A stretch of DNA of 32,612 nucleotides, from positions 1 to 32,612 of the forward strand of contig JAIECF010000101.1 in NCBI GenBank assembly GCA_029068655.1, written 5' to 3'. The DNA is from Muribaculaceae bacterium (GTDB lineage Bacteria > Bacteroidota > Bacteroidia > Bacteroidales > Muribaculaceae). The position numbers and the translations under genes are program-made. Within the stretch, counting starts at the first letter, position 1. The number at the start of each line of letters is the position of its first letter. This document shows, one piece after another, positions 8,107 to 16,346 of the stretch. The notes under the pieces are model-generated. The model did not search any database, was not told the DNA's origin, and saw nothing but the letters and a program-made list of their open reading frames with translations.

Positions 8107-8793
8107 ATGAAAAATTATATATCAGCCCTCTTGATCGCTATTGCGATCGTGATCCTCGGCCTTTCATTGAAAGCCGGTATTGACAATTTCGCCTTTCGTG
8201 ACCGAGAAGTGACGGTAAAGGGTCTTGCCGAAAGAGAGGTCCCGGCAGATCTCGTCACATGGCCGATATCCTATTCAGTGGCCGGCAACGAACTTGCTTC
8301 CCTCTATAATCAGGTAAGCCGCAGCAACGAGACAATTATAAGGTTTCTTACATCCAACGGTATCTCCCGCGAGGAGATTTCCATAAATCCTCCCGATACA
8401 TACAATGCCGAGTCGAACCAATATCGTTCGAACTCTTTCAATTATAACTATTCGATCTCCAGCACCGTAACGGTGACTACAAAGAAAGTAGACAAAGTTC
8501 GCGAGCTCCTCAATCGTCAGTCGGAGCTGCTCAAGGAAGGCATAGCTTTTTCAAACTCATATATAAACTATCAGTTTACAGGTCTTAATGACATAAAGCC
8601 GGAGATGATAGGGGAGGCCACAAAGGCCGCAAGGGATGCGGCGGCCAGGTTTGCCGCAGACAGCGACAGCCGAGTCGGGAAGATAAAGAATGCGCATCAG
8701 GGTCAATTCTCTATCGATGACTCCGACTCCAGCACTCCCTACCTCAAGAAGGTACGGGTCGTCACTACCATTGTCTATTACCTCGAAGACTAA
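8107..8793 (+). CDS. SIMPL (DUF541) domain protein, membrane anchored
   Basis: This 228-residue protein has one N-terminal hydrophobic segment (about 4-24) acting as an anchor or signal, then a SIMPL/DUF541 domain: VTVKGLAEREVPADLVTWPI is the typical opening strand and TSNGISREEISI follows. Members such as E. coli YggE are periplasmic and linked to oxidative-stress tolerance; the biochemical function is not settled. It lies 13 bases after the CDP-alcohol transferase and 4 bases before asnA, consistent with one transcript. Confidence 0.85.
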   Translation: MKNYISALLIAIAIVILGLSLKAGIDNFAFRDREVTVKGLAEREVPADLVTWPISYSVAGNELASLYNQVSRSNETIIRFLTSNGISREEISINPPDTYNAESNQYRSNSFNYNYSISSTVTVTTKKVDKVRELLNRQSELLKEGIAFSNSYINYQFTGLNDIKPEMIGEATKAARDAAARFAADSDSRVGKIKNAHQGQFSIDDSDSSTPYLKKVRVVTTIVYYLED

Positions 8794-8797
8794 CGCC

Positions 8798-9829
8798 ATG
8801 CTCATAATTCCACAGAAATACAACCTCAAGCTCCTACCCGAAACCACCGAGGTGGCTATCCAGCATATCAAGGATTCATTCCAGAAGGAACTTGCCCGCG
8901 CGCTCAACCTCCGTCGGGTGACAGCTCCTCTGTTTGTACTTTCAGGTACGGGAATCAACGACGACCTCAACGGCGTGGAGCATCCTGTCAGTTTCCCTAT
9001 CGATGCCATTGGCGGACGTCGCGCGGAGGTTGTGCATTCGCTTGCCAAATGGAAGCGTATGAAGCTCGGAGCCTATGATATCGCTCCAGGCTACGGCCTT
9101 TATACTGACATGAATGCCATACGCACTTTTGAAGATCTCGACAACCTGCATTCCCTCTATGTGGATCAATGGGACTGGGAAAAGACCATACGCGAGGAAG
9201 ACAGAAACCTCGACTATCTGAAGGATACCGTCCGAAAGATATATTCTGCCGTGAAGAAGGTTGAAACTGAGATATATGAGCGTTTCCCGCATATCACTCC
9301 CTGGCTGCCGGAGGAGGTCACTTTCATTCATTCTCAGGAACTTCTCGACCGCTATCCCGGACTCTCGCCCAAGGAGCGTGAGGATAAGGTTGCCAAGGAG
9401 TATGGCGCTGTCTTCATCATAGGCATCGGTGCTCCTCTGTCTGACGGCCTGCCACATGACGGGCGCGCTCCGGATTATGATGACTGGGTTACAATGAACT
9501 CTGACGGGTACAAAGGTCTCAACGGCGATCTTATCCTCTGGAATCCTGTTCTTCAAAGCGGTTTCGAACTCTCGTCGATGGGAATACGCGTGAGCCCTGA
9601 ATCCCTTAGGGCGCAACTCAAGATGCGTGGGTGTGAGGAGCGGGAGGGTTATGAATTCCACAGATCTCTGCTGGAAGGGCGTCTTCCGTATTCTATCGGG
9701 GGTGGTATAGGTCAGAGCCGACTATGCATGTATCTTCTGCAGAAGGCTCACATCGGGGAGGTGCAGGCCTCCATCTGGCCCGAAGCCCAGATCCGGGAGT
9801 GCGCAGCAGCCGGCATCCCTCTCCTCTGA
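8798..9829 (+). CDS. asnA: Aspartate-ammonia ligase AsnA
   Basis: Ammonia-dependent asparagine synthetase, making asparagine from aspartate, ammonia and ATP through an aspartyl-AMP intermediate, with a class II aminoacyl-tRNA synthetase-like fold. The product has 343 residues, slightly longer than the 330-residue E. coli enzyme. The C-terminal class II-like block GGGIGQSR is intact and the middle block PLSDGLPHDGRAPDYDDW is typical. The ATG at 8798 is chosen because it lies 4 bases after the upstream stop and homology begins at once (LIIPQKYNLKLLPE); the frame is open further upstream only as an overlap with the SIMPL gene. It is the last gene of this rightward run. Confidence 0.95.
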   Translation: MLIIPQKYNLKLLPETTEVAIQHIKDSFQKELARALNLRRVTAPLFVLSGTGINDDLNGVEHPVSFPIDAIGGRRAEVVHSLAKWKRMKLGAYDIAPGYGLYTDMNAIRTFEDLDNLHSLYVDQWDWEKTIREEDRNLDYLKDTVRKIYSAVKKVETEIYERFPHITPWLPEEVTFIHSQELLDRYPGLSPKEREDKVAKEYGAVFIIGIGAPLSDGLPHDGRAPDYDDWVTMNSDGYKGLNGDLILWNPVLQSGFELSSMGIRVSPESLRAQLKMRGCEEREGYEFHRSLLEGRLPYSIGGGIGQSRLCMYLLQKAHIGEVQASIWPEAQIRECAAAGIPLL

Positions 9830-9832
9830 ATC

Positions 9833-9867
9833 AATTGATAATTCTCAATGCATAATTCATAATTGTC
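9833..9867. repeat. Heptamer tandem tract after asnA
   Basis: Five 7-base units based on AATTCAT (AATTGAT, AATTCTC, AATGCAT, AATTCAT, AATTGTC, with small register variation) lie just after the asnA stop, between convergent asnA and ung. Confidence 0.75.
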
Positions 9868-9896
9868 TGTTCTGTACTTATCTGTACTGCGCAGCC

Positions 9897-9924
9897 AATT
9901 ATGCATTGTGCATTATGCATTACC
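9897..9924. repeat. Heptamer tandem tract over the ung stop codon
   Basis: Units AATTATG, CATTGTG, CATTATG, CATTACC. The ung stop codon (TAA on the minus strand, plus-strand TTA at 9920-9922) lies inside the last unit. Confidence 0.8.
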
Positions 9925-10588
9925 ATAGGATGGGGCTCTTTCCCCGAGACGTCAGCCATGCGTTGGCCTGCGAGAAGTGCCTGCATCCGAAAAATCCCCG
10001 CGACGCCGAAAGAGGCGAGGGGTGAGGAGCTGTAAGCACGAGGTGCCTGCTGCGGTCGATCATGCTCCCTTTGCGTATCGCATCCGACCCCCACAGCATG
10101 AACACCACGCCATCGCCATGCTCGTTGATGGCACGGACAGCAGCGTCGGTAAATTCACTCCAGCCGAGGTTGGCATGGCTCCTTGGTTCATGTTCCCTTA
10201 CGGTTAGTGTAGCGTTGAGCAGCAGTACACCCTGTCGGGCCCATCGCGTAAGATCTCCGTCGGTTGGTATCGGTGCACCAGTGTCGGTGTTTATTTCCTT
10301 GAATATATTGCGCAGCGATGGGGGAATCTGAATACCGGGATTTACAGAGAACGCCAGCCCATTGGCTTGTCCGGGCCCATGATAAGGGTCCTGACCGATT
10401 ATCACCACCTTGGTGTCTTTAAAGGGAGAATTGTCGAAGGCAGAGAATATTTTTCCCGCAGGGGGATAGACATGGAAGCGCGGATCCGCATATTCCATCC
10501 TTACCGCATTCGTAAGCGCTCCGAAATATGGTTTGTCGAATTCTTCCCTAAGTTCCTTCTTCCATCCCTCTTCGATTCTAACATCCAT
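9920..10588 (-). CDS. ung: Uracil-DNA glycosylase
   Basis: Family 1 uracil-DNA glycosylase of 222 residues, starting base-excision repair by removing uracil from DNA. The water-activating motif GQDPYHGPGQA (about residues 65-75) and the DNA-intercalation motif HPSPLSASRGFFGCRHF (about 189-205) are both intact, as is the LLLNATLTV strand. The start codon lies 6 bases after the stop of the upstream UbiA-like gene, so the two are co-transcribed, probably from the yeiH-type promoter. The 3' end runs into a heptamer tract. Confidence 0.97.
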   Translation of the reverse strand: MDVRIEEGWKKELREEFDKPYFGALTNAVRMEYADPRFHVYPPAGKIFSAFDNSPFKDTKVVIIGQDPYHGPGQANGLAFSVNPGIQIPPSLRNIFKEINTDTGAPIPTDGDLTRWARQGVLLLNATLTVREHEPRSHANLGWSEFTDAAVRAINEHGDGVVFMLWGSDAIRKGSMIDRSRHLVLTAPHPSPLSASRGFFGCRHFSQANAWLTSRGKSPILW

Positions 10589-10594
10589 ATCGCT

Positions 10595-11530
10595 TCACAC
10601 CAACTGAATCACGTTCAACTTAAAATCATCCATAGAATACAGCACTATCCCCAGCAAGGTAAGGGTCACTACTATATACTGCCACATGGTGACGGTCCTT
10701 ATCCGGCTTGATACTGCAGTGGGATCTCTATGCATCATGTTGAATACCCATATTGATGAGGCGAGCAGGCAAACGCCGATGATGATTCCTATCCATGGAG
10801 TGACGAAGTCTACAGCCGTAGGTCTTATTATCAGGATCGCGGTGACAAAAGCCGCGTTCGCAAGGTAGACGATACGGGTGAAATGACCACCTTTGCTTGT
10901 CACCAAGGTCTCTTTGCCGTTCATCAGGTCTTCTTCATAGCGAAGATACTGCACCGCGATATGTGCGTTGACGGCCAGAAGACCGATTATGAAGGAATAC
11001 ACTATCACCGGAAGCCACATATGGCTGTGTAGGTTCTGGATCAGTGCAGTTCCGCTGACCGCAATAGGTCCGAAGAAAAGAAATGTGAATATCTGCGACC
11101 ATTTTGTGCGAACCGCCGGTCTAGGACCTGCAAAATAGAAATATAGCAGTACAAGGATCAGAAAGAAATATCCGACTCCGATCCATCCGATAAAGGCGAA
11201 GAGCGACAGTCCCGCCGTGATGGTGAGTATGCCGAATCCGTTGGCAACTATCTTCATCAGAAGCACCTTCGATGAATTCGCTGAACGTGAGGATCGGTCG
11301 TTCATCCCTGAGATGTTTTCCCCGGCACCATAGTAAAGGTCAACGTATCCGTGGTAAAGATTGGCCGAAATCTGAAGAAACAAGGCGAAGATAAGGGTCA
11401 TGATGGCCGGGAACAGGGTGATTCCGCCACGTATCACAGATGCCGTCAGCCCTCCCATCACTGCTCCGGCGCTTATGATCAGCGACGCGGGATGGGCGTT
11501 GTATACAATGGTCTTAGTTATGCTGTTCAT
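10595..11530 (-). CDS. UbiA/MenA-superfamily membrane protein with altered Asp-rich motifs
   Basis: This 311-residue protein has about eight or nine transmembrane helices and a MenA-like layout. In active prenyltransferases the first Asp-rich loop reads NxxNDxxD; here it is NLYHGYVD, losing the central N-D pair. The second loop, normally NNxRDxxxDxxxGKxTL in MenA, is QYLRYEEDLMNGKETL, one residue shorter with the R-D pair changed to R-Y. The GKETLV end and the helices are kept. The protein may have a different substrate, bind Mg2+ differently, or be inactive. It sits in an operon with a YeiH-type transporter upstream and ung downstream. A canonical menA would have to be elsewhere in the genome. 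Confidence 0.7.
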   Translation of the reverse strand: MNSITKTIVYNAHPASLIISAGAVMGGLTASVIRGGITLFPAIMTLIFALFLQISANLYHGYVDLYYGAGENISGMNDRSSRSANSSKVLLMKIVANGFGILTITAGLSLFAFIGWIGVGYFFLILVLLYFYFAGPRPAVRTKWSQIFTFLFFGPIAVSGTALIQNLHSHMWLPVIVYSFIIGLLAVNAHIAVQYLRYEEDLMNGKETLVTSKGGHFTRIVYLANAAFVTAILIIRPTAVDFVTPWIGIIIGVCLLASSIWVFNMMHRDPTAVSSRIRTVTMWQYIVVTLTLLGIVLYSMDDFKLNVIQLV

Positions 11531-11556
11531 AATTATTGATTCAATTCATAATTCAT
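11531..11556. repeat. Heptamer tract between the yeiH-type and UbiA-like genes
   Basis: AATTATT, a five-base slip, then two exact AATTCAT units directly abut the start codon of the UbiA-like gene on the minus strand. Confidence 0.65.
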
Positions 11557-11568
11557 AGTCCTTCATGC

Positions 11569-12558
11569 TTACACTCCTAAGTAAACTATAGCCGCCAGAG
11601 ATCCTACGCCGATGATGACCCACAGGATCACCGCCTGTACGAGAGGCTTCACACCTACCTGCTTGATTACCTTTATGCTGAGCCCCGCGCCGATCGCGAA
11701 GAGCACTGCGATAAGACATTGCTTGGCGATAATCACGAGGGTATCATAGACCGGCCTTAGACTGTCTGTGCCGACATAGGTGTTGAAGATCATCGCGAGC
11801 ACGAAGAGGAAGATAAACCATGGGATGCTCACTTTCCCTTTCTTCCCCTCTTCTTCTGATGCAAGAGAGTTGTTTTTGGTGACAAACCACATGGTGAAGA
11901 AGGCCAGCGGAATTATCCAGAGGGCACGGGTGCATTTTATGAGTGTGGCGAGGTCGCATGCCTCATTGCCGTAGATGGCGCCTGCGCCCACTACGGAACT
12001 TGTGTCGTGTATTGCTATAGCCGCCCATGTGCCGAACTGGTGTTGTGTGAGGCCGAGAGCATGTCCCATCGGCGGGAATATGAAGAGGGCGATCGCGTTG
12101 AGTATGAAGATGACGCCAAGCGAGACAGCCATTTCATTTTCTTTCGCGTTGAGAACCCCTCCTACCGCTGCAATGGCGCTTCCGCCGCAGATAGCAGTGC
12201 CTGATGATATCAGATACGAGATCTTTGAGTCTATACGCATATATCTGCCTAACAATACCCCGGCAACCATCACTATTATTACGGATGCTACCGTGAATAT
12301 CATTCCCTCAGCTCCGCTCTGAAGCGACTTCTCGAGATTCATTCCGAATCCGAGTCCTACTACGGATGCCTGAAGAAGGTATTTTGAAAGTTTCTTGTTG
12401 AATTTTGGGTAAGGGATACCGAAGATAAGAGCGAATACAAGTCCTACGAAAAGCGCCACGGGCGCTGAAATTAGAGTTGTACCTGTTATCAGCTTGAAAG
12501 GTATGAACATCAGTACGAGAAGAACCCAATAAAGGTATTTGCCGATTGTAGCCATCAT
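11569..12558 (-). CDS. YeiH family (UPF0324) putative sulfate exporter
   Basis: This 329-residue protein has about ten hydrophobic helices. The blocks SKYLLQASVVGLGFGMNL, SSGTAICGGSAIAAV and IHDTSSVVGAGAIYG are the hallmark conserved segments of the YeiH/UPF0324 membrane protein family. Family members are annotated as sulfate exporters by weak evidence, so the substrate is uncertain. Two consecutive ATG codons (12558 and 12555) could both serve as start. A consensus promoter lies about 20 bases upstream on the minus strand, and the UbiA-like gene and ung follow in the same direction. Confidence 0.85.
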   Translation of the reverse strand: MMATIGKYLYWVLLVLMFIPFKLITGTTLISAPVALFVGLVFALIFGIPYPKFNKKLSKYLLQASVVGLGFGMNLEKSLQSGAEGMIFTVASVIIVMVAGVLLGRYMRIDSKISYLISSGTAICGGSAIAAVGGVLNAKENEMAVSLGVIFILNAIALFIFPPMGHALGLTQHQFGTWAAIAIHDTSSVVGAGAIYGNEACDLATLIKCTRALWIIPLAFFTMWFVTKNNSLASEEEGKKGKVSIPWFIFLFVLAMIFNTYVGTDSLRPVYDTLVIIAKQCLIAVLFAIGAGLSIKVIKQVGVKPLVQAVILWVIIGVGSLAAIVYLGV

Positions 12559-12577
12559 GATATAGTTTAATCTTTTG

Positions 12578-12609
12578 CAAAATTAACACTTTCCCCTCAT
12601 TCCCCCAAA
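12578..12609 (-). promoter_or_regulatory. Bacteroidota-type promoter for the yeiH-type operon
   Basis: Read on the minus strand: TTTG (12609-12606), 20 bases, then TAATTTTG (12585-12578), matching TTTG-N20-TAnnTTTG exactly. Confidence 0.8.
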
Positions 12610-12739
12610 TATTTCCATCGTTTTTTCCAGATTTCCAGTTTTTCCATGATAACCCATGGTAAATCAGGTGTAATCATGTTCAATCATGCCGAAGTCACTA
12701 CCCGGGACTGTTAAAAATACAAAAAAACTCAATTCCGTA

Positions 12740-12771
12740 TTCTCATTTCTCAATAAAAATTCGTATCTTTG
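12740..12771 (+). promoter_or_regulatory. Probable metK promoter
   Basis: TATCTTTG at 12764-12771 is a perfect -7 element. The -33 position (12740-12743) reads TTCT, a weak match to TTTG. The transcript would start near 12778, just at the GNRA-capped hairpin GCA-TCCC-GAAA-GGGA. Confidence 0.6.
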
Positions 12772-12799
12772 CACCCGCAATCCCGAAAGGGAGTGCTTG

Positions 12800-12846
12800 A
12801 GTGGAAAAATTTGGCTGCTTGCAACCACTGAAAAAAATGCTAAAAC
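12800..12846 (+). ncRNA. Probable SAM-II (SAM-alpha) riboswitch upstream of metK
   Basis: The stem AGTGG (12800-12804) pairs with CCACT (12825-12829). The first loop carries ATTTGGC and GCTTGCAA, and an A-rich linker leads to GCTAAAA (12839-12845), where GCT can pair with loop GGC (12813-12815) as a pseudoknot. This order, stem, ATTT, TTGCA, A-rich linker, GCTAAA, is the SAM-II consensus as I remember it, and the gene controlled makes S-adenosylmethionine. SAM-II is best known from Alphaproteobacteria. A covariance search with Rfam RF00521 was not possible here. Confidence 0.75.
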
Positions 12847-12889
12847 TGCTTTCTTATCGCTCTGCCCTTACATGGCGGAGCAAGCTGTC

Positions 12890-12933
12890 GAGGCATTCTG
12901 AGCGCAAGCCCAAGATGCCTCTTTTAGTGTTTT
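12890..12933 (+). terminator. Leader terminator, candidate expression platform of the metK riboswitch
   Basis: GAGGCAT (12890-12896) pairs with ATGCCTC (12915-12921), followed by TTTTAGTGTTTT. It sits about 45 bases after the riboswitch and 80 bases before metK, with no open reading frame that it would end, so it most likely acts as a regulated terminator. Confidence 0.65.
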
Positions 12934-12973
12934 GTATTAACCCCTTCATATGCATGATGAATTCCGCAGCCGG

Positions 12974-13008
12974 AATTATGCATTGTGCATTATGAATTAT
13001 GAATTAGA
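12974..13008 (+). repeat. Heptamer tandem tract before metK
   Basis: Five units in register: AATTATG, CATTGTG, CATTATG, AATTATG, AATTAGA, ending six bases before the metK ATG. Confidence 0.8.
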
Positions 13009-13014
13009 TAAAAA

Positions 13015-14340
13015 ATGAGCTACTTATTCACATCCGAATCCGTTTCTGAAGGCCATCCAGATAAAGTGGCCGATCAGATCTCAGACGCGCTCCTCGACGA
13101 GTTTCTCGTACGCGATCCCAAAAGCCATACAGGCATCGAAACACTTGTGACGACCGGCCAGGTCGTTATCGCCGGTGAGGTATCGTCGGAAGCATACATC
13201 GACCTGCATTCCGTGGTGCGCAATGTGATCGACCGTATAGGCTACAACCGTGGTGCCTATCGTTTCGACTGCGACAGCTGCGGCATTCTTTCCGCCATCC
13301 ACGAGCAGAGCGCCGATATCGCTCAGGGTGTCAATCGCGAGGTGGATGAGCATCAGGGTGCGGGAGATCAGGGTATGATGTTCGGTTATGCTGTCAACGA
13401 GACCGAATCTCTCATGCCCCTTACCCTCGACCTGGCACATATGTTCGTGAAGGAACTCGCCGACATCCGTCGCGAGGGCAAGGAGATGACATACTACCGT
13501 AAAGGTAAGCTTGTGACTTATCTGCGTCCCGACTCCAAAAGCCAGGTGACGGTGGAATATGATGACAACGGCACTCCTCTTCATATAAACACTCTCGTCA
13601 TCTCCACTCAGCATGACGAGTTCATAGAGCCGCTTCAGGACACTCCTGAGGCACGTCGCGTTGCGGAAAACAAGATGCTTGAAGTGATACGCCGCGATGT
13701 CCACAACGTGCTCATACCTCGTGTGCTTGCAAAGCTTCCCGAGAAGACACGCGCACTTTTTGATGACTGTCTGATACTTCATGTCAACCCGACAGGAAAG
13801 TTCGTTCTGGGTGGTCCGCACGCAGATGCCGGCCTCACCGGCCGCAAGATTATCGTCGACACATATGGTGGTCGCGGAGCTCATGGAGGCGGTGCTTTCT
13901 CAGGCAAGGATCCCTCAAAGGTAGACCGTTCGGCGGCCTATGCCTGCCGCCATATCGCCAAGAATCTTGTTGCCGCAGGTGTAGCCGACGAAGTGCTGGT
14001 GCAGGTAGCCTATGCCATCGGCGAGGCCAGCCCGGTAAGCTTCAACATCAATACCTTCGGTCGCTCCAAGGTCAACATGAGCGACGCTCAGATAGCCGAC
14101 GTGGTGAAAGGTCTTTTTGATCTCCGTCCCAAAGCCATCGAGAAGCGCTTCGGCCTTCGTGAACCTATATATCTTGAGACAGCCGCATACGGCCATATGG
14201 GGCGTCAGCCCCGAAAGGTGAAGAAAGTCTTCAAGTCGGGCTATGACGCCAAGCCCATAGAGCGGGAGGTTGAACTCTTCTCATGGGAAAAACTCGACTC
14301 AGTCCCGGCCATCCGTGAGGCTTTCGGCCTTGACGTCTAA
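13015..14340 (+). CDS. metK: S-adenosylmethionine synthetase MetK
   Basis: Makes S-adenosylmethionine from methionine and ATP; cytoplasmic, normally a tetramer. The 441-residue length is usual for Bacteroidota MetK. Conserved blocks are intact: [16 protein letters not shown] near residues 14-29, [12 protein letters not shown] (about 116-127), and the ATP/phosphate-binding [20 protein letters not shown] (about 284-303). The gene has a long leader with a probable SAM-II aptamer and a terminator, fitting feedback repression by its own product. A strong hairpin terminator follows. Confidence 0.97.
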   Translation: MSYLFTSESVSEGHPDKVADQISDALLDEFLVRDPKSHTGIETLVTTGQVVIAGEVSSEAYIDLHSVVRNVIDRIGYNRGAYRFDCDSCGILSAIHEQSADIAQGVNREVDEHQGAGDQGMMFGYAVNETESLMPLTLDLAHMFVKELADIRREGKEMTYYRKGKLVTYLRPDSKSQVTVEYDDNGTPLHINTLVISTQHDEFIEPLQDTPEARRVAENKMLEVIRRDVHNVLIPRVLAKLPEKTRALFDDCLILHVNPTGKFVLGGPHADAGLTGRKIIVDTYGGRGAHGGGAFSGKDPSKVDRSAAYACRHIAKNLVAAGVADEVLVQVAYAIGEASPVSFNINTFGRSKVNMSDAQIADVVKGLFDLRPKAIEKRFGLREPIYLETAAYGHMGRQPRKVKKVFKSGYDAKPIEREVELFSWEKLDSVPAIREAFGLDV

Positions 14341-14574
14341 TAGTTTATGGGGTCGGCGGTTTGGCTTCGCCCAAGCTAAAGCAAGTCCCGACCGTCGCCT
14401 ACTGCGTAGCCATAGAATGTAAGACTCTATCCTCCGCCAGTTTGTACAGTAAATTCAGCTCGGAGAGCTGACATTATGCAGAAACCCCGGGCTTCAGCCC
14501 GGGGTTTCTTGATAGACTCACATTAGCCTCGGAGAGGCGCTTCATGGTTTTGATTATGCATTGTGCATTATGCA
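14341..14574. repeat. Array of short palindromes between metK and the amylase gene
   Basis: Besides the terminator, this gap holds several tiny palindromes: TTGGCTTCGCCCAA (about 14361), CTAC-TGC-GTAG (about 14399), CAGCTC-GGA-GAGCTG (about 14458-14472) and GCCTC-GGA-GAGGC (about 14526-14538). The GGA-looped pair share the CTCGGAGAG core. They may be REP-like debris; no gene is visible. Confidence 0.5.
14481..14510. terminator. Bidirectional-looking terminator between metK and the amylase gene
   Basis: A perfect 12-base-pair stem, GAAACCCCGGGC / GCCCGGGGTTTC, with a TTCA loop, flanked by short T and A stretches. It lies between convergent genes and could serve both. Confidence 0.8.
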
Positions 14575-14579
14575 TTATG
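14552..14579. repeat. Heptamer tandem tract over the amylase stop codon
   Basis: GATTATG, CATTGTG, CATTATG, CATTATG. The amylase stop (plus-strand TTA at 14575-14577) is inside the last unit. Confidence 0.8.
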
Positions 14580-16005
14580 CATTCACAAACACAAGGTATT
14601 CTCCTGCTTCCAGCGACATCGGAACATCTGCAGGCTCGCCGCGGAAATAATCTTTCATGCCTTCTACGTCAGGCTTGCTTCCGAGAAACTCCACTGCCTT
14701 CTCCTCGCTTCCGAGATTGACCATTGTCACGACCTTGGATCCTTCTTTCTCTCGTGAGAAGACGAGCAGGTCCGGGCTGGTGGTAGCGTAGCTTACTATC
14801 GTGCCACCCTTTGTTCCAGCAGCCAGAGCTTCCTGACCATGCTTCAGCGCATTGAGTTTCTGATAGAATTCGAAGTATTCGTTGCGCGGTTCCCACTGCG
14901 GGGCCTTATCTTTCTCAAAGAACTCAAACGCACGGTTCATACCCGTCTCCTGGCCGGTATATATCATAGGCATGCCGGGGAGAGTGTATGAGAGCACTGC
15001 GAAAGCGTTGGTAAGGTTGCCCAGACGGTCGAATTCCGTGCCTTCCCATGAATTGAGGTCATGGTTAGTCACCATATTCATCAGGTATGTATCCTTCGGA
15101 TAGTCTTCAGCCTGTTGCTCTAAGAGCACATAGATATCGGTAGCATGTTTCTCGGGGAACTCCTTCACCTTTCCGTCGTTACCTTTGAACGTATATTGTC
15201 CGGAGGTGGAGGCTATCTCGCTGAAGAGATCCTTCATCGGCCAGTTGTAGCCCATGTCGAAACCGTTTTTCTGAAGCTCCGGAACGCTTGCCTCAGCAAG
15301 CATGAAGAGATCGGGCTTAGCTGCCTCGAGTTGCGGACGGGCTTCGTCCCAGAAATCAGTTGGCACTTCCATAGCAACGTCGCAGCGGAAACCGTCTACT
15401 CCCACTTCAGTAAGCCAGAACTTCATCGCGTCGATCATACCTTTTCGCATCTCGGGATTGGAATAGTCGAAAACGTATACGTCGGTCCAGTCGTAAACTC
15501 CCTTCATATTACCGAGGGAATCCTTCTCATACCAGTCCGGATGTTCGGTCACCCATTTGTTGTCGCGTCCCGAATGATTGGGAACCCAGTCGAGGATTAC
15601 CTTCATTCCCTTCTCATGTGCATCCTTGACCATCTCCTTGAATTCGTCGATAGTCCCGAACTCAGGGTTGAAGGCTGTATAGTCGGCTACTGAGTAGTAG
15701 CTGCCCAGAGTACCCTTACGGTCCTGCTTGCTGATCGGGTGGATAGGCATCATCCATAGGATATCGACACCGAGATCCTTAAGTCTGGGTAGCTCTTTCT
15801 GAAAAGAAGTGACTTTCCCATCGTCGCTATACTGGCGTAGGTTGACCTCATAGATCACAGCGTTGCGGCTCCAGTCCGGGTGAGTCACGTTGGTGTAGGT
15901 GGAGTCTCTTTCCTCTCCTTCAGCCTCTTTGGCTGCTCCCTTTCCGCCGCAGGCGGAGAAGATAAGTGCGCCGATCATCCCCAGCGCCGGTAAGAATCTC
16001 TTCAT
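14575..16005 (-). CDS. GH13 alpha-amylase family lipoprotein
   Basis: This 476-residue glycoside hydrolase family 13 enzyme, acting on alpha-glucans, is exported as a lipoprotein: the lipobox LIFSAC puts the lipidated cysteine at C19, and the following GGKGAAKEAE linker is compatible with outer-membrane placement. Catalytic residues are visible as nucleophile D209 (GFRCD), acid/base E238 (LAEAS) and transition-state D316 (TNHD). Region I is DWVPNHS (139-145). A short beta domain ends the protein. It is not accompanied by SusC/SusD genes, so it is not in a standard starch-utilisation locus. A consensus promoter lies about 40 bases upstream on the minus strand. Confidence 0.92.
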   Translation of the reverse strand: MKRFLPALGMIGALIFSACGGKGAAKEAEGEERDSTYTNVTHPDWSRNAVIYEVNLRQYSDDGKVTSFQKELPRLKDLGVDILWMMPIHPISKQDRKGTLGSYYSVADYTAFNPEFGTIDEFKEMVKDAHEKGMKVILDWVPNHSGRDNKWVTEHPDWYEKDSLGNMKGVYDWTDVYVFDYSNPEMRKGMIDAMKFWLTEVGVDGFRCDVAMEVPTDFWDEARPQLEAAKPDLFMLAEASVPELQKNGFDMGYNWPMKDLFSEIASTSGQYTFKGNDGKVKEFPEKHATDIYVLLEQQAEDYPKDTYLMNMVTNHDLNSWEGTEFDRLGNLTNAFAVLSYTLPGMPMIYTGQETGMNRAFEFFEKDKAPQWEPRNEYFEFYQKLNALKHGQEALAAGTKGGTIVSYATTSPDLLVFSREKEGSKVVTMVNLGSEEKAVEFLGSKPDVEGMKDYFRGEPADVPMSLEAGEYLVFVNA

Positions 16006-16046
16006 AATTCAGATTTTTAGAGTTACTATAAGTAAAATATCTTTCG

Positions 16047-16078
16047 CAAATTTAATAAAATCCCCCCTCATCTCCAAA
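16047..16078 (-). promoter_or_regulatory. Bacteroidota-type promoter for the amylase gene
   Basis: On the minus strand: TTTG (16078-16075), 20 bases, TAAATTTG (16054-16047), an exact TTTG-N20-TAnnTTTG match. Confidence 0.8.
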
Positions 16079-16308
16079 TTATTTAAGGAATTCCCAGCGT
16101 CATGGTCCGTATATGTCATCGCCACCTTTATAGTTTCCATCATATTGGAAACTTTCCGCAGAAATAATAAAAGTTTCAACATATCCAAATGTTCTCTCTG
16201 CCATCGCGTAGCATTTCCTGCCTCTTTGCGTCCTTACCTGAGATTCAAAGAACCAGCTGATTAGGATAGAACCCAACTTATCACAATAAGGGAGCGCCAC
16301 ACATAAAC

Positions 16309-16346
16309 GGATGTATATTTGCATGACTAATCTGAAATATACATCC
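16309..16346. promoter_or_regulatory. 12-base perfect inverted repeat over the recombinase promoter
   Basis: GGATGTATATTT (16309-16320) and AAATATACATCC (16335-16346) are exact inverted repeats 14 bases apart, ending seven bases before the recombinase ATG. The left arm plus the next G contains TATATTTG (16314-16321), a perfect -7 element; no good -33 TTTG is found at 20 bases. The arrangement suits an operator over the promoter, possibly for autoregulation. Confidence 0.6.

Larger units (their letters stand above)
12559..13014. other. Divergent intergenic region between the yeiH-type gene and metK
   Basis: This 456-base gap holds the leftward yeiH-type promoter, the rightward metK promoter, a GNRA-capped leader hairpin (12777-12796), a probable SAM-II riboswitch, a second hairpin (GCTCTGCC/GGCGGAGC, 12859-12881), a leader terminator, and a heptamer tract before metK. 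I see no protein gene in it. Confidence 0.7.

Noticed and set aside
8690-8797. Upstream extension of asnA into the SIMPL gene
   Set aside because: AsnA homology starts at the ATG at 8798, and the extension reads through the SIMPL coding region in another frame.
12686-12995. Small proteins in the metK leader
   Set aside because: Two short frames overlap the riboswitch and terminator hairpins, have no family resemblance, and the RNA structures explain the sequence better.
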